Source of the DNA: Clostridia bacterium | Lineage (GTDB): Bacteria; Bacillota; Clostridia; Oscillospirales; Acutalibacteraceae | DNA: 64,000 nucleotides | Direction: 5' to 3' | Assembly (NCBI GenBank): GCA_017550625.1 | Contig: JAFZOL010000005.1 | Span: 62,001 to 126,000, forward strand | In this document: positions 1-8,951 of the stretch, piece after piece | Position numbering within the stretch: the stretch's first letter is position 1 | Layout of the letters: every line of letters begins with the position of its first letter | The notes under the pieces: generated by a model | Database searches by the model: none | Told to the model about the DNA's origin: nothing | Seen by the model: the letters and a program-made list of their open reading frames with translations, nothing else | Position numbers and translations under genes: made by a program

Positions 1-2
1 TG

Positions 3-335
3 ATCTTGCCCCTCACCAAGATCGGCTCTTACGCCGGCATCCCGCTCGCGATGCTGGGCCTGCTCGTCGGCTTCGATCCGCTCGTCTCGGTCGGCTTGCT
101 GCTCTATTCGTGTATCATGCTGTTCCAGCTCGCCACGCTCCCCATCGAGCTCAACGCCAGCCGCCGCGCGCTGCAGGTCATCGACTCCCTCAACATGCTC
201 ACGCGCGATGAGGAATACCGCGGCGCAAAGCGCGTGCTCACCGCCGCCGCCATGACCTATATCGCGGCCCTCGCGGTGTCGCTCGGCAACCTCTTACGTC
301 TGCTGATCCTGTTCTCCGGCAGACGCAGAAACTGA
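3..335 (+). CDS. YugP-type neutral zinc metallopeptidase, C-terminal part
   Basis: The frame is open to the left edge, so only the last 110 or so residues are present; the TTG at 6 is internal. The visible part has a hydrophobic segment, then the family-typical stretch LATLPIELNASRRAL, a short soluble helix and a final membrane segment ending in a basic tail. This is how YugP-like membrane peptidases end. The HExxH zinc site lies outside the window. It ends one base before rsmB, so the two are probably co-transcribed. The family call rests on the conserved C-terminus; the substrate is unknown. Confidence 0.8.
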   Translation: MLPLTKIGSYAGIPLAMLGLLVGFDPLVSVGLLLYSCIMLFQLATLPIELNASRRALQVIDSLNMLTRDEEYRGAKRVLTAAAMTYIAALAVSLGNLLRLLILFSGRRRN

Positions 336-336
336 T

Positions 337-1650
337 ATGGAAACCGCAAGAAGCCTGGCGGTCGAAACGCTGAAAAAAGCCAAGCTCGACGGCGCGTTTT
401 CCACGCTGTCGCTGTCAGCCGCCCTCGGGCGCTCGGCGCTCTCCGCCGCCGACAAAGCGCTCGCGTCGAACCTCGTTTACGGCGTCACCGCCCGCAGGCT
501 CACGCTCGAATACGAGCTCTCTCTGTATCTTGCGAAGCCGCTCTCGAAGCTCCACCCTACGGTCGAGGCATCTCTGCTCGTCGGCGCTTACCAGCTCCTG
601 TTCACGGATAAGATCCCTGTCAGCGCCGCGGTGAACGAGAGCGTGAAGCTCGTGAAGGCCGAAGGCTGCGCCTACGCCGCAGGCCTTGTCAACGCCGTGC
701 TGCGCAAGGTCGCCGCCGCGGGCCTCGTCCTGCCCGACGCTAAAGATAAAATTCAGTTTCTGAGTATAAAGTACTCCTGCCCGCCGGCGCTCATATCGCA
801 TTTCCGCCGCTGTTACGGTGAAGAGGCCGCCGTCGGCATCCTTGAAGCGTCCCTCGTCCCGCGCCCGATCTTCGTGCGCGTCAACACCTGCAAAACGGAT
901 GCTCAAACGCTCATCGAACGCCTGTCATCCGAAGGCGTCGCGGCGTCGCCCTGCGATCTCCCGGGCGCTCTGCGCCTCGACCGCCCCGGCGACCTCACGA
1001 AGCTCGGCTCATTTCAGGAGGGGCTCTTCCACGTGCAGGACCTCTCGTCCCAGCGCACGGTGTCCCTCATCGGTCTGAAGCCCGGCGACGTGTTCGCCGA
1101 CCTCTGCGCCGCCCCCGGCGGCAAGGCCTTCACCGCCGCCGAGATTTTGCAGAACGGTTCGTGCGTTTACGCGTGCGATATTTACGAGCACAAATGCGCG
1201 CTCATCCGCTCCGGCGCCGAACGACTCGGCCTTACGAACGTCACGCCGGTCCTCGGCGACGCGAGAAACGCCGCCGGACACATCCCTTCGGCCGACGCGG
1301 TGCTCTGCGACGTGCCCTGCTCGGGCCTCGGCGTGATCGGCAGAAAGCCCGAGATCCGTTATAAGGATCTCTCCGCGCTTTCCGAGCTCCCGCCGCTGCA
1401 ATATGAGATCCTCTCGGCGGGCGCCGAGATCGTGCGCCCCGGCGGCACGCTCGTGTATTCCACCTGCACTTTGAACCCCGCCGAAAACGAAGAGGTGTGC
1501 GCCCGCTTTCTCAGGGAGCACCCCGGCTTCCGGCTCGCGGACGACGAAAGTTACCGCGCCGCGTGCACGGGCGACTATATGACCGTTCTGCCGTCCCCCG
1601 ACGGCGGCGACGGCTTCTTCGCCGCGAAATTCAAGAGGGAAGACGCATGA
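337..1650 (+). CDS. rsmB: 16S rRNA (cytosine-967-C5)-methyltransferase RsmB
   Basis: A protein of 437 residues, the usual RsmB length. An N-terminal NusB-like RNA-binding domain (about 1-140) is followed by a SAM-dependent Rossmann methyltransferase domain. SAM-binding motif I (DLCAAPGGKA) is near residue 255. The two catalytic cysteines of m5C methyltransferases sit in DVPCSGLG and in YSTCTLNP. It methylates C967 of 16S rRNA. The gene opens a tightly packed operon and overlaps rlmN by four bases (ATGA), which suggests translational coupling. In Bacillus the same gene precedes rlmN-prpC-prkC-rsgA. Confidence 0.95.
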   Translation: METARSLAVETLKKAKLDGAFSTLSLSAALGRSALSAADKALASNLVYGVTARRLTLEYELSLYLAKPLSKLHPTVEASLLVGAYQLLFTDKIPVSAAVNESVKLVKAEGCAYAAGLVNAVLRKVAAAGLVLPDAKDKIQFLSIKYSCPPALISHFRRCYGEEAAVGILEASLVPRPIFVRVNTCKTDAQTLIERLSSEGVAASPCDLPGALRLDRPGDLTKLGSFQEGLFHVQDLSSQRTVSLIGLKPGDVFADLCAAPGGKAFTAAEILQNGSCVYACDIYEHKCALIRSGAERLGLTNVTPVLGDARNAAGHIPSADAVLCDVPCSGLGVIGRKPEIRYKDLSALSELPPLQYEILSAGAEIVRPGGTLVYSTCTLNPAENEEVCARFLREHPGFRLADDESYRAACTGDYMTVLPSPDGGDGFFAAKFKREDA

Positions 1651-2702
1651 AAGAGGATATTTTATCCTATAATCTTGAAGAGCTCACCGAGCGCGTCGTC
1701 GCGCTCGGGCTGCCGAAGTTCCGCGCCGGGCAGATCTACCGCTGGCTGCACAAAGTCGGCGTCACGTCTTTCTCCGAGATGACCGATCTCTCGCTGTCCC
1801 TGCGCGAACGCTTAGATGACAGTTTTGTCATTTTTTCTTGCAGTATTGAAAAAAAACAGGTTTCGGCGTATGATAATACGGTGAAGTACCTGTTCTCCCT
1901 GCACGACGGCGAGTGGATCGAATCCGTCGTGATGGAGTATAAATACGGCCACACGATCTGCGTCAGCTCGCAGGTCGGGTGCCGGATGGGCTGCCGCTTC
2001 TGCGCCTCCACCCTCGGCGGCGTGGTACGGAACCTTTCCCCGTCCGAGATCCTTTCGCAGGTCTACGCGGCCGAGCGCGACCTCGGCGTGCGCATCTCGC
2101 ACATCGTGATGATGGGCATGGGCGAGCCGCTCGACAACTTCGACAACGTGATGAAGTTCCTCGAACTCATCACCGATGAAAACGGCAAAAACGTGAGCAT
2201 GCGCCACATTTCGCTCTCCACCTGCGGGCTCGTGCCGCGCATCGGGGAGCTCGCGGACAAAAAGCTCCAGCTCACGCTCTCAGTGTCGCTGCACGCGCCG
2301 AACGACCGGCTCAGAAGCGAAATGATGCCCGTCAACCGCAAGTGGGGCGTTTCGCAGCTGATCGCTGCCTGCCGCGGCTACACCGAAAAGACCTCGCGCC
2401 GCATCTCGTTCGAATACGCCCTCGTGCGCGGCAAAAACGACACGCCGGCGTGCGCGGAGGAGCTCGCGTCCCTGCTCAAAGGGATGCTCTGCCATATCAA
2501 CCTGATCCCGGTCAACGAGGTCAGAGAAACGGGCATGCGGAAAAGCACGCCCGAAAACGTGAAACGCTTCGAATCGATCCTGGCGGCAAAGGGCTTTGCC
2601 GTGACCGTCAGGCGGGAACTGGGCAGCGATATCGACGCCGCCTGCGGCCAGCTCAGACGACGGGCGCGGCTGGAACAAAACGTGGAGAATGAAAAACCGT
2701 GA
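1647..2702 (+). CDS. rlmN: 23S rRNA/tRNA adenine-C2 methyltransferase RlmN (radical SAM)
   Basis: 351 residues from the ATG that overlaps the rsmB stop; a longer upstream frame exists but would overlap rsmB by about 150 bases. The radical-SAM CxxxCxxC cluster is Cys112, Cys116 and Cys119 in VGCRMGCRFCAS. MGMGEPL and the C-terminal RRELGSDIDAACGQL, which carries the methyl-carrying Cys, are characteristic of RlmN. It methylates C2 of A2503 in 23S rRNA and of A37 in some tRNAs. It overlaps the next gene by four bases (GTGA). Confidence 0.96.
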   Translation: MKEDILSYNLEELTERVVALGLPKFRAGQIYRWLHKVGVTSFSEMTDLSLSLRERLDDSFVIFSCSIEKKQVSAYDNTVKYLFSLHDGEWIESVVMEYKYGHTICVSSQVGCRMGCRFCASTLGGVVRNLSPSEILSQVYAAERDLGVRISHIVMMGMGEPLDNFDNVMKFLELITDENGKNVSMRHISLSTCGLVPRIGELADKKLQLTLSVSLHAPNDRLRSEMMPVNRKWGVSQLIAACRGYTEKTSRRISFEYALVRGKNDTPACAEELASLLKGMLCHINLIPVNEVRETGMRKSTPENVKRFESILAAKGFAVTVRRELGSDIDAACGQLRRRARLEQNVENEKP

Positions 2703-3424
2703 AGTATTCATACGTAACCGATAAGGGCATCCGGCGGCAGGAAAATCAGGACTGCTGCTACGCGTTCGAGCCCGAGCCCGGCGCCGTGTTCGCCATCGTG
2801 TGCGACGGCATGGGCGGCGAGAACGCCGGCGACATCGCCTCCACCCTCGCGGTGGAAACGGTGGTGCACCGGATCCGCACCGGCTGGCACCGCAATATGC
2901 AGCCCTCCTCCGTCAAAAATCTCTTGCTCACGTCCATCACGGCGGCGAACATCTGCGTGTTCGACCTCGCCGAAAGCGAAGAGATCTACCGCGGCATGGG
3001 CACCACGGTGGTGTGCGCCGTGATCCTCGACGATTTCGTCACGGTGGCGCACGTGGGCGACTCCCGCGCCTATATTTACGCCGAAACGCTCAGGCAGCTC
3101 ACGAAGGACCACTCCCTCGTGCAGGAGCTGCTCGACGCCGGCGACCTCACGCCCGACGAAGCGAAGAACTACCCGAAAAAGAATTACATCACCCGCGCCC
3201 TCGGCGTCGCGGAGAAGATCGAGATCGATTTCACGCGGTCGCAGTTCGGCAAAGGCGATAAGCTGCTTTTGTGTTCCGACGGCCTCACGAATTTCGTGCC
3301 GGACGAAGAGATCAAAGGGATCCTTGACGAACACGCTGACAACGCGGCGAAAAAGCTCGTCGGCGCGGCGAACGCCGCCGGCGGGGGAGACAACATCACC
3401 GCGGTCGTGATCAGCAATTCCTGA
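2699..3424 (+). CDS. prpC: PP2C-family Ser/Thr protein phosphatase PrpC/Stp
   Basis: 241 residues from a GTG start inside the rlmN stop. The PP2C metal-binding motifs are present: VCDGMGGENAGD near residue 40, GDSRAY in the middle, LLCSDGLTNFV and GGGDNIT near the C-terminus. In Firmicutes PrpC dephosphorylates substrates of the partner kinase PrkC, and it is encoded directly upstream of it here as elsewhere. It is cytosolic with no membrane segment. The phosphatase-kinase pair helps control cell-wall growth, translation GTPases and spore germination. Confidence 0.95.
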   Translation: MKYSYVTDKGIRRQENQDCCYAFEPEPGAVFAIVCDGMGGENAGDIASTLAVETVVHRIRTGWHRNMQPSSVKNLLLTSITAANICVFDLAESEEIYRGMGTTVVCAVILDDFVTVAHVGDSRAYIYAETLRQLTKDHSLVQELLDAGDLTPDEAKNYPKKNYITRALGVAEKIEIDFTRSQFGKGDKLLLCSDGLTNFVPDEEIKGILDEHADNAAKKLVGAANAAGGGDNITAVVISNS

Positions 3425-3437
3425 AGGAGTGAAAACA

Positions 3438-5783
3438 GTGGATAATTATCTCAATCAGATCATCGGCAACCGCTACCAGATCCAGGAGATCATCGGCATC
3501 GGCGGCATGTCCGTTGTATATAAGGCCTACGACCCCGTCGACGACAGGATCGTTGCGGTCAAGATCCTCAAGGACGAGTATCTCGCGAATCAGGAATTCC
3601 GGATGCGCTTCAAAAACGAGTCCAAGGCGATCTCCATGCTCTCGCACCCGAACATCGTCAAGGTGTATGACGTGAGCTTCGGCGACGCGCTGCAGTATAT
3701 CGTGATGGAATACGTCGAGGGCATCACGCTCAAGGAGTATATCCAGCGCCAGCGCGTCCTCGACTGGAAAGAGGCCGTGCATTTCGTCATCCAGATCCTG
3801 CGCGCGTTGCAGCACGCGCACGACAAGGGCATCATCCACCGCGACATCAAGCCGCAGAACATCATCCTGCTGCCGAACGCCAACATCAAGGTCACCGACT
3901 TCGGCATCGCCCGCTTCAACCGGTCCGAGGCCCGCAACGTGGCCGAGACCTCGGCGATCGGCTCGGTGCACTACGTCAGCCCCGAGCAGGCCAAGGGCGA
4001 ATACACCGACGGCAGGTCCGACATTTATTCGGTCGGCGTGGTGCTCTACGAGATGCTCACGGGCCGCGTGCCGTTCGAGTCGAAAAACGACCTGTCGGTC
4101 GCCATGATGCAGCTCAAGAACGAGGCGCCGCGCCCCACCAGCATCAATCCCTCGATCCCCGCCGGGCTCGAGCAGATCACCCTGCGCGCCCTGCAGAAGG
4201 CCCCCGCCGACCGTTACCAGTCTGCGGCGGAGTTCCTGTCCGATCTCGCGGAGTTCAAAAAGAACCCCCGCATGCGCTTCGACTACGATTTCTTCGTGGA
4301 TAAAGAGCCCACCAAATATATCGCTCCCGCCACCGGCGCCGCCGCGGCGGGCGCTTCTCAGCGCGCGGCAGCCGCGAAAACGGCAACACGCCCCGCGAAG
4401 GCCGATAAAAAACGCGCCTACGACGAGGATGACGACGACGATGACGACGAGATCGAGGTCGTCGAGCGCAGCGCCACGGTGCCGATCCTGCTCGGCGTGG
4501 GCGTGGTGCTCGCGATCATCGCGGCCGTGTTCTATTTCTTCAACCCCTTCGGCGACAAGGCGGGCGAAAAGGTCGAGGTGCCGAACTTCATCAACATGAC
4601 GTTCGACGAGGCCAAGGCCAAGTATCCCGAGTTTAATTTCGCCGACCCGCAGACGGTCTACAACACGACCTACGAGCCCAACAAGGTGATCGACCAGGAG
4701 CCGAAGGCGGGCGAGCAGATCAATAAGGGCGATTTCATCCAGCTCACGATCGCGATCACCAGCGAAATGGAAAAGATCAGCGACGTCAAGGGCATGAATT
4801 ATGAGGACGCCGAAAAGGTCCTGCGCGACAGCGGCTTCGACGTGCAGTCGGTCAAGATGGTGGACCAGAACGCCTCCGAGGGCGAGGTGGTTTACACCGA
4901 TCCCGCGATCAACACCTACGCCAAGCGCAACTCCACCGTGTTCATCTACTACGCCACCGGCGCCAATAATTCCAAACACTCCACCATCGTGCCGAGCGTG
5001 ATGGGCGACACCCTCACGGTCGCGAAGGCGAAGATCGCCGCGGCGAACCTGAAAGTCGGCTCCATCATCTATGAGGCGAGCTCCGCCTCGCTCAAGGACT
5101 ACGTGATCCGCCAGAGCCCCTCCGCCGGCGCGAACGTCAGCGAGAACTACACCGTGAACCTGGTGGTCGGCAACGGCATCCCCGACAACGGCACCGCCAC
5201 CTTCAGCATCGCCCTGCCGAACGTCGGCAACAAGACCGGCACGGTCAAGACCTTCCTCAACAACATGGCCTACGACACGAAAGAAAACGTCGTGCTCGAC
5301 GGGTCCACGCTGCAGCTCAGCTTCACGGGCTCCGGCGCCGACAACACGTTTACGATCTACGTGGATTCCACCAAGATCTACAGCGGCAACATCGATTTCA
5401 CCAAAGAACACAACATGATCTCGAACGTCATGAAGTATTCTTACGCCCTTAAGGAATATATCCCCGACGTCACGGGGCTCGACGTGAACCTTGCGCGCGA
5501 GGCGCTCAAAAACAGGGGCTTCGGCAACATCACCGTCGAATACCAGATCAGCGAGACCGTCGAGAAGGACGCCGTCATCTCCCAGTCGCCCGTCGGCTCC
5601 AACCTCACGCAGTATTCCACGAACGTGGGCGTGGTGCTGATCGTCAGCATGGGCTCCGCGGCCGAACAGACCACCGAGCCCGAGCCCACCACCGGCGAAG
5701 AGCCCACGAGCGGCGAGGAACCCACCGGCGACGAGCCCGTGGTGACCACCGAGCCCATCGAAGAGGAAACGGACGAGGGATGA
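3438..5783 (+). CDS. prkC: PASTA-domain Ser/Thr protein kinase PrkC
   Basis: 781 residues. The GTG at 3438 is preferred because AAGGAG (3424-3429) lies eight bases upstream; an earlier GTG at 3429 overlaps that site. A cytosolic kinase domain (about 1-270) has P-loop GIGGMS, Lys in VAVKIL, catalytic HRDIKPQN and DFG. A linker with a run of aspartates leads to one membrane segment near residue 350. Outside are three PASTA repeats, then a non-PASTA beta-rich stretch of about 90 residues, a fourth PASTA repeat and a Thr/Glu/Pro-rich tail. PASTA domains bind muropeptides or lipid II. The non-PASTA insert before the last repeat is not in the Bacillus protein. Confidence 0.96.
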   Translation: MDNYLNQIIGNRYQIQEIIGIGGMSVVYKAYDPVDDRIVAVKILKDEYLANQEFRMRFKNESKAISMLSHPNIVKVYDVSFGDALQYIVMEYVEGITLKEYIQRQRVLDWKEAVHFVIQILRALQHAHDKGIIHRDIKPQNIILLPNANIKVTDFGIARFNRSEARNVAETSAIGSVHYVSPEQAKGEYTDGRSDIYSVGVVLYEMLTGRVPFESKNDLSVAMMQLKNEAPRPTSINPSIPAGLEQITLRALQKAPADRYQSAAEFLSDLAEFKKNPRMRFDYDFFVDKEPTKYIAPATGAAAAGASQRAAAAKTATRPAKADKKRAYDEDDDDDDDEIEVVERSATVPILLGVGVVLAIIAAVFYFFNPFGDKAGEKVEVPNFINMTFDEAKAKYPEFNFADPQTVYNTTYEPNKVIDQEPKAGEQINKGDFIQLTIAITSEMEKISDVKGMNYEDAEKVLRDSGFDVQSVKMVDQNASEGEVVYTDPAINTYAKRNSTVFIYYATGANNSKHSTIVPSVMGDTLTVAKAKIAAANLKVGSIIYEASSASLKDYVIRQSPSAGANVSENYTVNLVVGNGIPDNGTATFSIALPNVGNKTGTVKTFLNNMAYDTKENVVLDGSTLQLSFTGSGADNTFTIYVDSTKIYSGNIDFTKEHNMISNVMKYSYALKEYIPDVTGLDVNLAREALKNRGFGNITVEYQISETVEKDAVISQSPVGSNLTQYSTNVGVVLIVSMGSAAEQTTEPEPTTGEEPTSGEEPTGDEPVVTTEPIEEETDEG

Positions 5784-6667
5784 TGAACGAACGCGCCGAA
5801 ACGGGTATCATTGTTCATTCGATCAGCGGCTTTTACTACGTAGAAGCCGCCGGTTTTGTTTATGAATGCAAAGCCAAGGGCAACTTCCGCAACCGCGGCC
5901 TTACCCCGCTCACGGGCGACCGGGTGCGCTTCGAGCCCGACGGCGGCAAGGGCTTCATCCTCGAGATTCTGCCGCGCAAAAACGAGCTCCGTCGCCCGCC
6001 GCTCGCGAATCTATCCCGCCTGTTCATCGTGGCGTCGGCGGACCGCCCCAAGCCCAATCTCTTCGTGATCGACAAGCTCACGGCGCTGGCCGTAAACCGC
6101 GGCGTCGAGCCGGTGATCGTCTTCTCGAAAACCGACCTCGCCGACGTTTCTGCCTACCGCGCGATCTACGAAAAGGCGGGCTTTCCGGTCGTGTGCTGCT
6201 CCGCCGAAAAAGGGGAGGGGATGGATGCCCTCACTTCGCTTTTTGCCGACGGCGTCAACGCCTTCACCGGCAACTCGGGCGTCGGCAAATCGAGCATCCT
6301 CAACGCCCTGATGCCCGATTTGCAGCTTGAAACGAATGAAATAAGCGAAAAGCTCGGGCGCGGGCGGCACACCACGCGCAGCGTGCGCCTCTACCGGCAC
6401 GGCGGCGCCTATCTCGCCGACACGCCGGGCTTCTCGTCGATCGATTTTGAGGAGAACGGCGAAACCATTCGCAAGGAGGAGCTCCCGCTCTGCTTCCCGG
6501 AGTTCGCTCCGTTCCTCGATCAATGCCGCTTTTCGCCCTCGTGCCGCCACCTCAACGACAAGGGCTGCGCCGTGGTCGAGGCGGTGAAAGCCGGCGTCAT
6601 CCCCGCCGAGCGGCACCTGAGCTACTGCCGCATGTACGAGGCGGTCAAAAACTTCAAGGATTGGTAA
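5780..6667 (+). CDS. rsgA: Ribosome small-subunit-dependent GTPase A
   Basis: 295 residues, overlapping prkC by four bases. The order is OB fold (about 1-70), a circularly permuted GTPase domain and a C-terminal zinc finger. The G4 motif SKTD comes before the P-loop GNSGVGKSS (from residue 164) and the G3 motif DTPG, the permutation that defines the family. Zinc ligands are in the Cys/His cluster around CRFSPSCRHLNDKGC. It assists late 30S maturation and, in Bacillus, is phosphorylated by PrkC, which is encoded immediately upstream. Confidence 0.96.
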   Translation: MMNERAETGIIVHSISGFYYVEAAGFVYECKAKGNFRNRGLTPLTGDRVRFEPDGGKGFILEILPRKNELRRPPLANLSRLFIVASADRPKPNLFVIDKLTALAVNRGVEPVIVFSKTDLADVSAYRAIYEKAGFPVVCCSAEKGEGMDALTSLFADGVNAFTGNSGVGKSSILNALMPDLQLETNEISEKLGRGRHTTRSVRLYRHGGAYLADTPGFSSIDFEENGETIRKEELPLCFPEFAPFLDQCRFSPSCRHLNDKGCAVVEAVKAGVIPAERHLSYCRMYEAVKNFKDW

Positions 6668-6784
6668 CAGGAACCCTTTTTCTCGGTTCGCGTATAATGA
6701 AGCAAGGTGAAATCATAAGCTTATTTTGCCGGGAATTCGCTTCGCAAGTGATGCTGCGGCAAACCGCGAACGGGAGAGATGGTC

Positions 6785-6931
6785 ATGAAACACAGCAAGG
6801 CGGCCAAGGGGTTTATGGTCACGGCGTTCGGCGTCGGCCTGTTTTTGGCGTATTGCTTCCCAAGCAAGTTTATCATCATTTCGCTTGCCGTGCTGCTCGT
6901 GATTGCGGGCGTGTTCATCATCAAAGCATAG
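6785..6931 (+). CDS. Small two-helix membrane protein
   Basis: A 48-codon frame that starts at the second of two ATGs because GGGAG (6772-6776) is eight bases upstream of it. After a short basic N-terminus (MKHSKAAKG) almost the whole protein is hydrophobic, in two stretches separated by CFPSK, so it probably forms a membrane hairpin. It lies between rsgA and spoVM, and its stop is 13 bases before spoVM. I do not recognise the family; expression with spoVM is inferred from spacing only. Confidence 0.6.
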   Translation: MKHSKAAKGFMVTAFGVGLFLAYCFPSKFIIISLAVLLVIAGVFIIKA

Positions 6932-6944
6932 CGGAGGCGATCGG

Positions 6945-7010
6945 ATGAAGATCATCGTATGGAACAGTCCGAGGTTCTTAAAACCCCTTCTGCGGCTGTT
7001 CTGCAAATAA
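6945..7010 (+). CDS. spoVM: Stage V sporulation protein SpoVM (21 codons)
   Basis: A very short gene with a strong ribosome binding site, GGAGG at 6933-6937, seven bases before the ATG. The peptide begins MKIIVWNSPRFLKPLL and ends in a short Cys-Lys tail, matching the SpoVM pattern: a few hydrophobic residues, Ser/Leu-Pro-Lys/Arg-Phe-Leu, then an amphipathic helix. SpoVM marks the positively curved forespore membrane and anchors the SpoIVA coat base. In Bacillus it lies downstream of the prpC-prkC-rsgA cluster, as here. At 21 residues it is shorter than the 26-residue Bacillus peptide and lacks part of the basic tail. Confidence 0.85.
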   Translation: MKIIVWNSPRFLKPLLRLFCK

Positions 7011-7032
7011 TCGGAAACGAGGGAGAAGGACC

Positions 7033-7884
7033 GTGAAAAACGCGGACATCAACATCCGGGACCCGTTCGTCCTGTGCGAGAACGGCCGGTATTATCTCTA
7101 CGGCACCCGCGCCGCCGGCTTCGGCATGCGCACGGGCGGCTTCGACGTCTACGTCGGCGCCGATCTCGAAAACTGGAGCGATCCTAAGCCGGTGTTCGAC
7201 TCCGCGGCCTGCGGCGTCAACGGCGCGTCGAACTGGGCGCCCGAGGTGCATAAATTCGAAGGCCGCTATTATATGTTCGCCACCTTCGAGCAGAAAAACG
7301 GCAACCGCGGCACCTATTCGCTCGTCGCGGATTCGCCCACGGGCCCCTTTGTCCCGCTGTCCGACGGCGCTCTGACGCCCTTCGACTGGTATAGCCTCGA
7401 CGGCACGCTTTACGTGTCGCCCGCGGGCGAGCCGTGGCTCGTGTTCTGTCACGAGCACGTGCAGATCCTCAACGGCACCGTGTGCGCCGTGCCCCTCAGC
7501 CGCGACCTGGCGCGCGCCGTCGGCGAGCCCGTGCTGCTCTTCAAGGGCTCCGACGCCTACGGCGTATCGTACAAAGAAGGGGAGCGCTACGTCACGGACG
7601 GGCCCTTCCTCTGGCGGACCGGCAACGGCGGCCTCTATATGATCTGGTCCACTTTCATTCACGGCTACGCGCAGTGCCTCGCCGTGTCCGAAAGCGGCGG
7701 CGTCACGGGCCCGTGGCGGCAGCTCCCGCCCCTCTTCACCGAGGACGGCGGCCACGGCATGCTGTTCCGGGACCTTGAAAGCGGACTCCGTCTCACGCTC
7801 CACTGCCCGAACCGCTCGCTTGACGAGCGCCCGGTCTTCTTCCGGGCAAAAGAACACGCCGGCGGCATCGAAATCGAAAAATAA
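7033..7884 (+). CDS. Glycoside hydrolase family 43-like protein
   Basis: 283 residues from a GTG start with GGGAGAAGG just upstream. The N-terminal INIRDPFVLCENGRYYLYGT is the first blade of a GH43/GH117-like five-bladed propeller and contains the catalytic-base Asp (RDP). NWAPEVHKFEGRYYMF, which carries the family's Glu, and SLDGTLYVSPAGEPWLVFCHE follow. Such enzymes cleave arabinose or xylose linkages in plant polysaccharides. There is no signal peptide, so it would act on imported oligosaccharides. A Gfo/Idh/MocA gene converges on it. Substrate is not deducible. Confidence 0.85.
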   Translation: MKNADINIRDPFVLCENGRYYLYGTRAAGFGMRTGGFDVYVGADLENWSDPKPVFDSAACGVNGASNWAPEVHKFEGRYYMFATFEQKNGNRGTYSLVADSPTGPFVPLSDGALTPFDWYSLDGTLYVSPAGEPWLVFCHEHVQILNGTVCAVPLSRDLARAVGEPVLLFKGSDAYGVSYKEGERYVTDGPFLWRTGNGGLYMIWSTFIHGYAQCLAVSESGGVTGPWRQLPPLFTEDGGHGMLFRDLESGLRLTLHCPNRSLDERPVFFRAKEHAGGIEIEK

Positions 7885-7886
7885 AG

Positions 7887-7917
7887 AAAACCGGAGATCG
7901 ACCGATCTCCGGTTTTT
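7887..7917. terminator. Bidirectional intrinsic terminator
   Basis: A 14-bp inverted repeat (7887-7900 with 7903-7916) with A-rich and T-rich ends lies between two converging genes, so it can stop both the GH43 transcript and the leftward oxidoreductase transcript. Confidence 0.85.
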
Positions 7918-7931
7918 ATGTCGTCTGCCGG

Positions 7932-8903
7932 TCAGAACGGGAACCCGTTCTGCTTCCGGATCTCGTCCGTGATCCTGCGCACGGTAAGCGACGTCTCCTT
8001 CGCGAACGCGTAGACGGGCGACGGCCCGTTTTTCACAAGTTCCGCAAACACGTTCGCCTCCGCCCCCATCACCTCGTCGCGCGTCAGATTATCCGGCACG
8101 AGCATCGTTTCTTTCCCGTCCGCGATCAGGCGCACGCCCGTGAGCTGCGACACCGCGCCCACCGTCACCGTGCCCCGGTCGCCGAGAAACTCGCTCGGCG
8201 CGTAGCTCTGCGCGACCTTCGAATAGTGCAGATCCACCGTGAAGCCGTCGTATTTTAAGATCGCGCACCCCGAAGCATCCGCGCCCGAGGGCAGGAACAC
8301 CGCGTCGGACGTTATCTTTTCCGGCATGCCGTAAAGCGCCGCTGCGAGATAGACCGGGTACACGCCGATGTCCATCAGGCACCCCGCCTTCATTTCCGGG
8401 TTGAAGATGTTCGGGTTGCGCCCCTCCAGATACGCCGGGTATTTCGACGAAAGCTGGCAGTACTGCAGGCTCACGCTCCTGACAGTCCCGATCTTTCCGA
8501 GCGCCTCCTTGAGCGTCCCGAACGCCGGGGTGTGCAGCGACATGATCGCCTCGAGGAAAAACAGCCCCTTCTCTTCGGCGAGGGCGTAAAGCGCCGCTTC
8601 CTCATCCGCCGTCACGGTCATCGGCTTTTCGCACAGCACGTGCTTGCCGCGCTCCAAAAACAGCCTGCTTTGCGAAACGTGAAAAGCGTTCGGGCTCGCG
8701 ATATACACCGCGTCAAACGCCCCGCTTTCTGCCATTTTTTCAAGGTCGGTGAAATACGTCCCCGCCCCGTGCTTTCCCGCGAAGGCCTTCGCGCGTTCTT
8801 CATCCCGCGAATACACGGCTGCGAGCTCGATATCCGTCCTGTTTTTGATCGCCGATATCATTTTTTCGGTGATACCGGACGTGCCTACGGTCGCGATCCT
8901 CAT
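7932..8903 (-). CDS. Gfo/Idh/MocA-family oxidoreductase
   Basis: 323 residues. The N-terminal Rossmann fold begins MRIATVGTSGITEKMI, a variant of the GxGxxA dinucleotide-binding loop. HVLCEKPMT contains the conserved EKP lysine near residue 93. The C-terminal domain is the usual alpha/beta dimerisation and substrate fold (LMDIGVYPVYLAAALYG). The family oxidises or reduces sugars, inositols and amino-sugars with NAD(P). It is monocistronic and leftward, with an AT-rich divergent region between it and the acetyltransferase gene. Substrate unknown. Confidence 0.88.
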   Translation of the reverse strand: MRIATVGTSGITEKMISAIKNRTDIELAAVYSRDEERAKAFAGKHGAGTYFTDLEKMAESGAFDAVYIASPNAFHVSQSRLFLERGKHVLCEKPMTVTADEEAALYALAEEKGLFFLEAIMSLHTPAFGTLKEALGKIGTVRSVSLQYCQLSSKYPAYLEGRNPNIFNPEMKAGCLMDIGVYPVYLAAALYGMPEKITSDAVFLPSGADASGCAILKYDGFTVDLHYSKVAQSYAPSEFLGDRGTVTVGAVSQLTGVRLIADGKETMLVPDNLTRDEVMGAEANVFAELVKNGPSPVYAFAKETSLTVRRITDEIRKQNGFPF

Positions 8904-8951
8904 ATCGTCGCCCCCTTTGCAATTATTTTATCATCTTTTTGAAAAAAGATA

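Noticed and set aside
3411..5411. A 666-codon leftward open frame opposite prkC
   Set aside because: It mirrors the kinase gene codon by codon, as GC-rich antisense frames do, has no ribosome binding site and translates to a low-complexity His/Asp/Val-rich product.
6952..7857. A 301-codon leftward frame opposite the GH43-like gene
   Set aside because: It is an antisense shadow; the rightward frame has a full GH43 pattern and a ribosome binding site.
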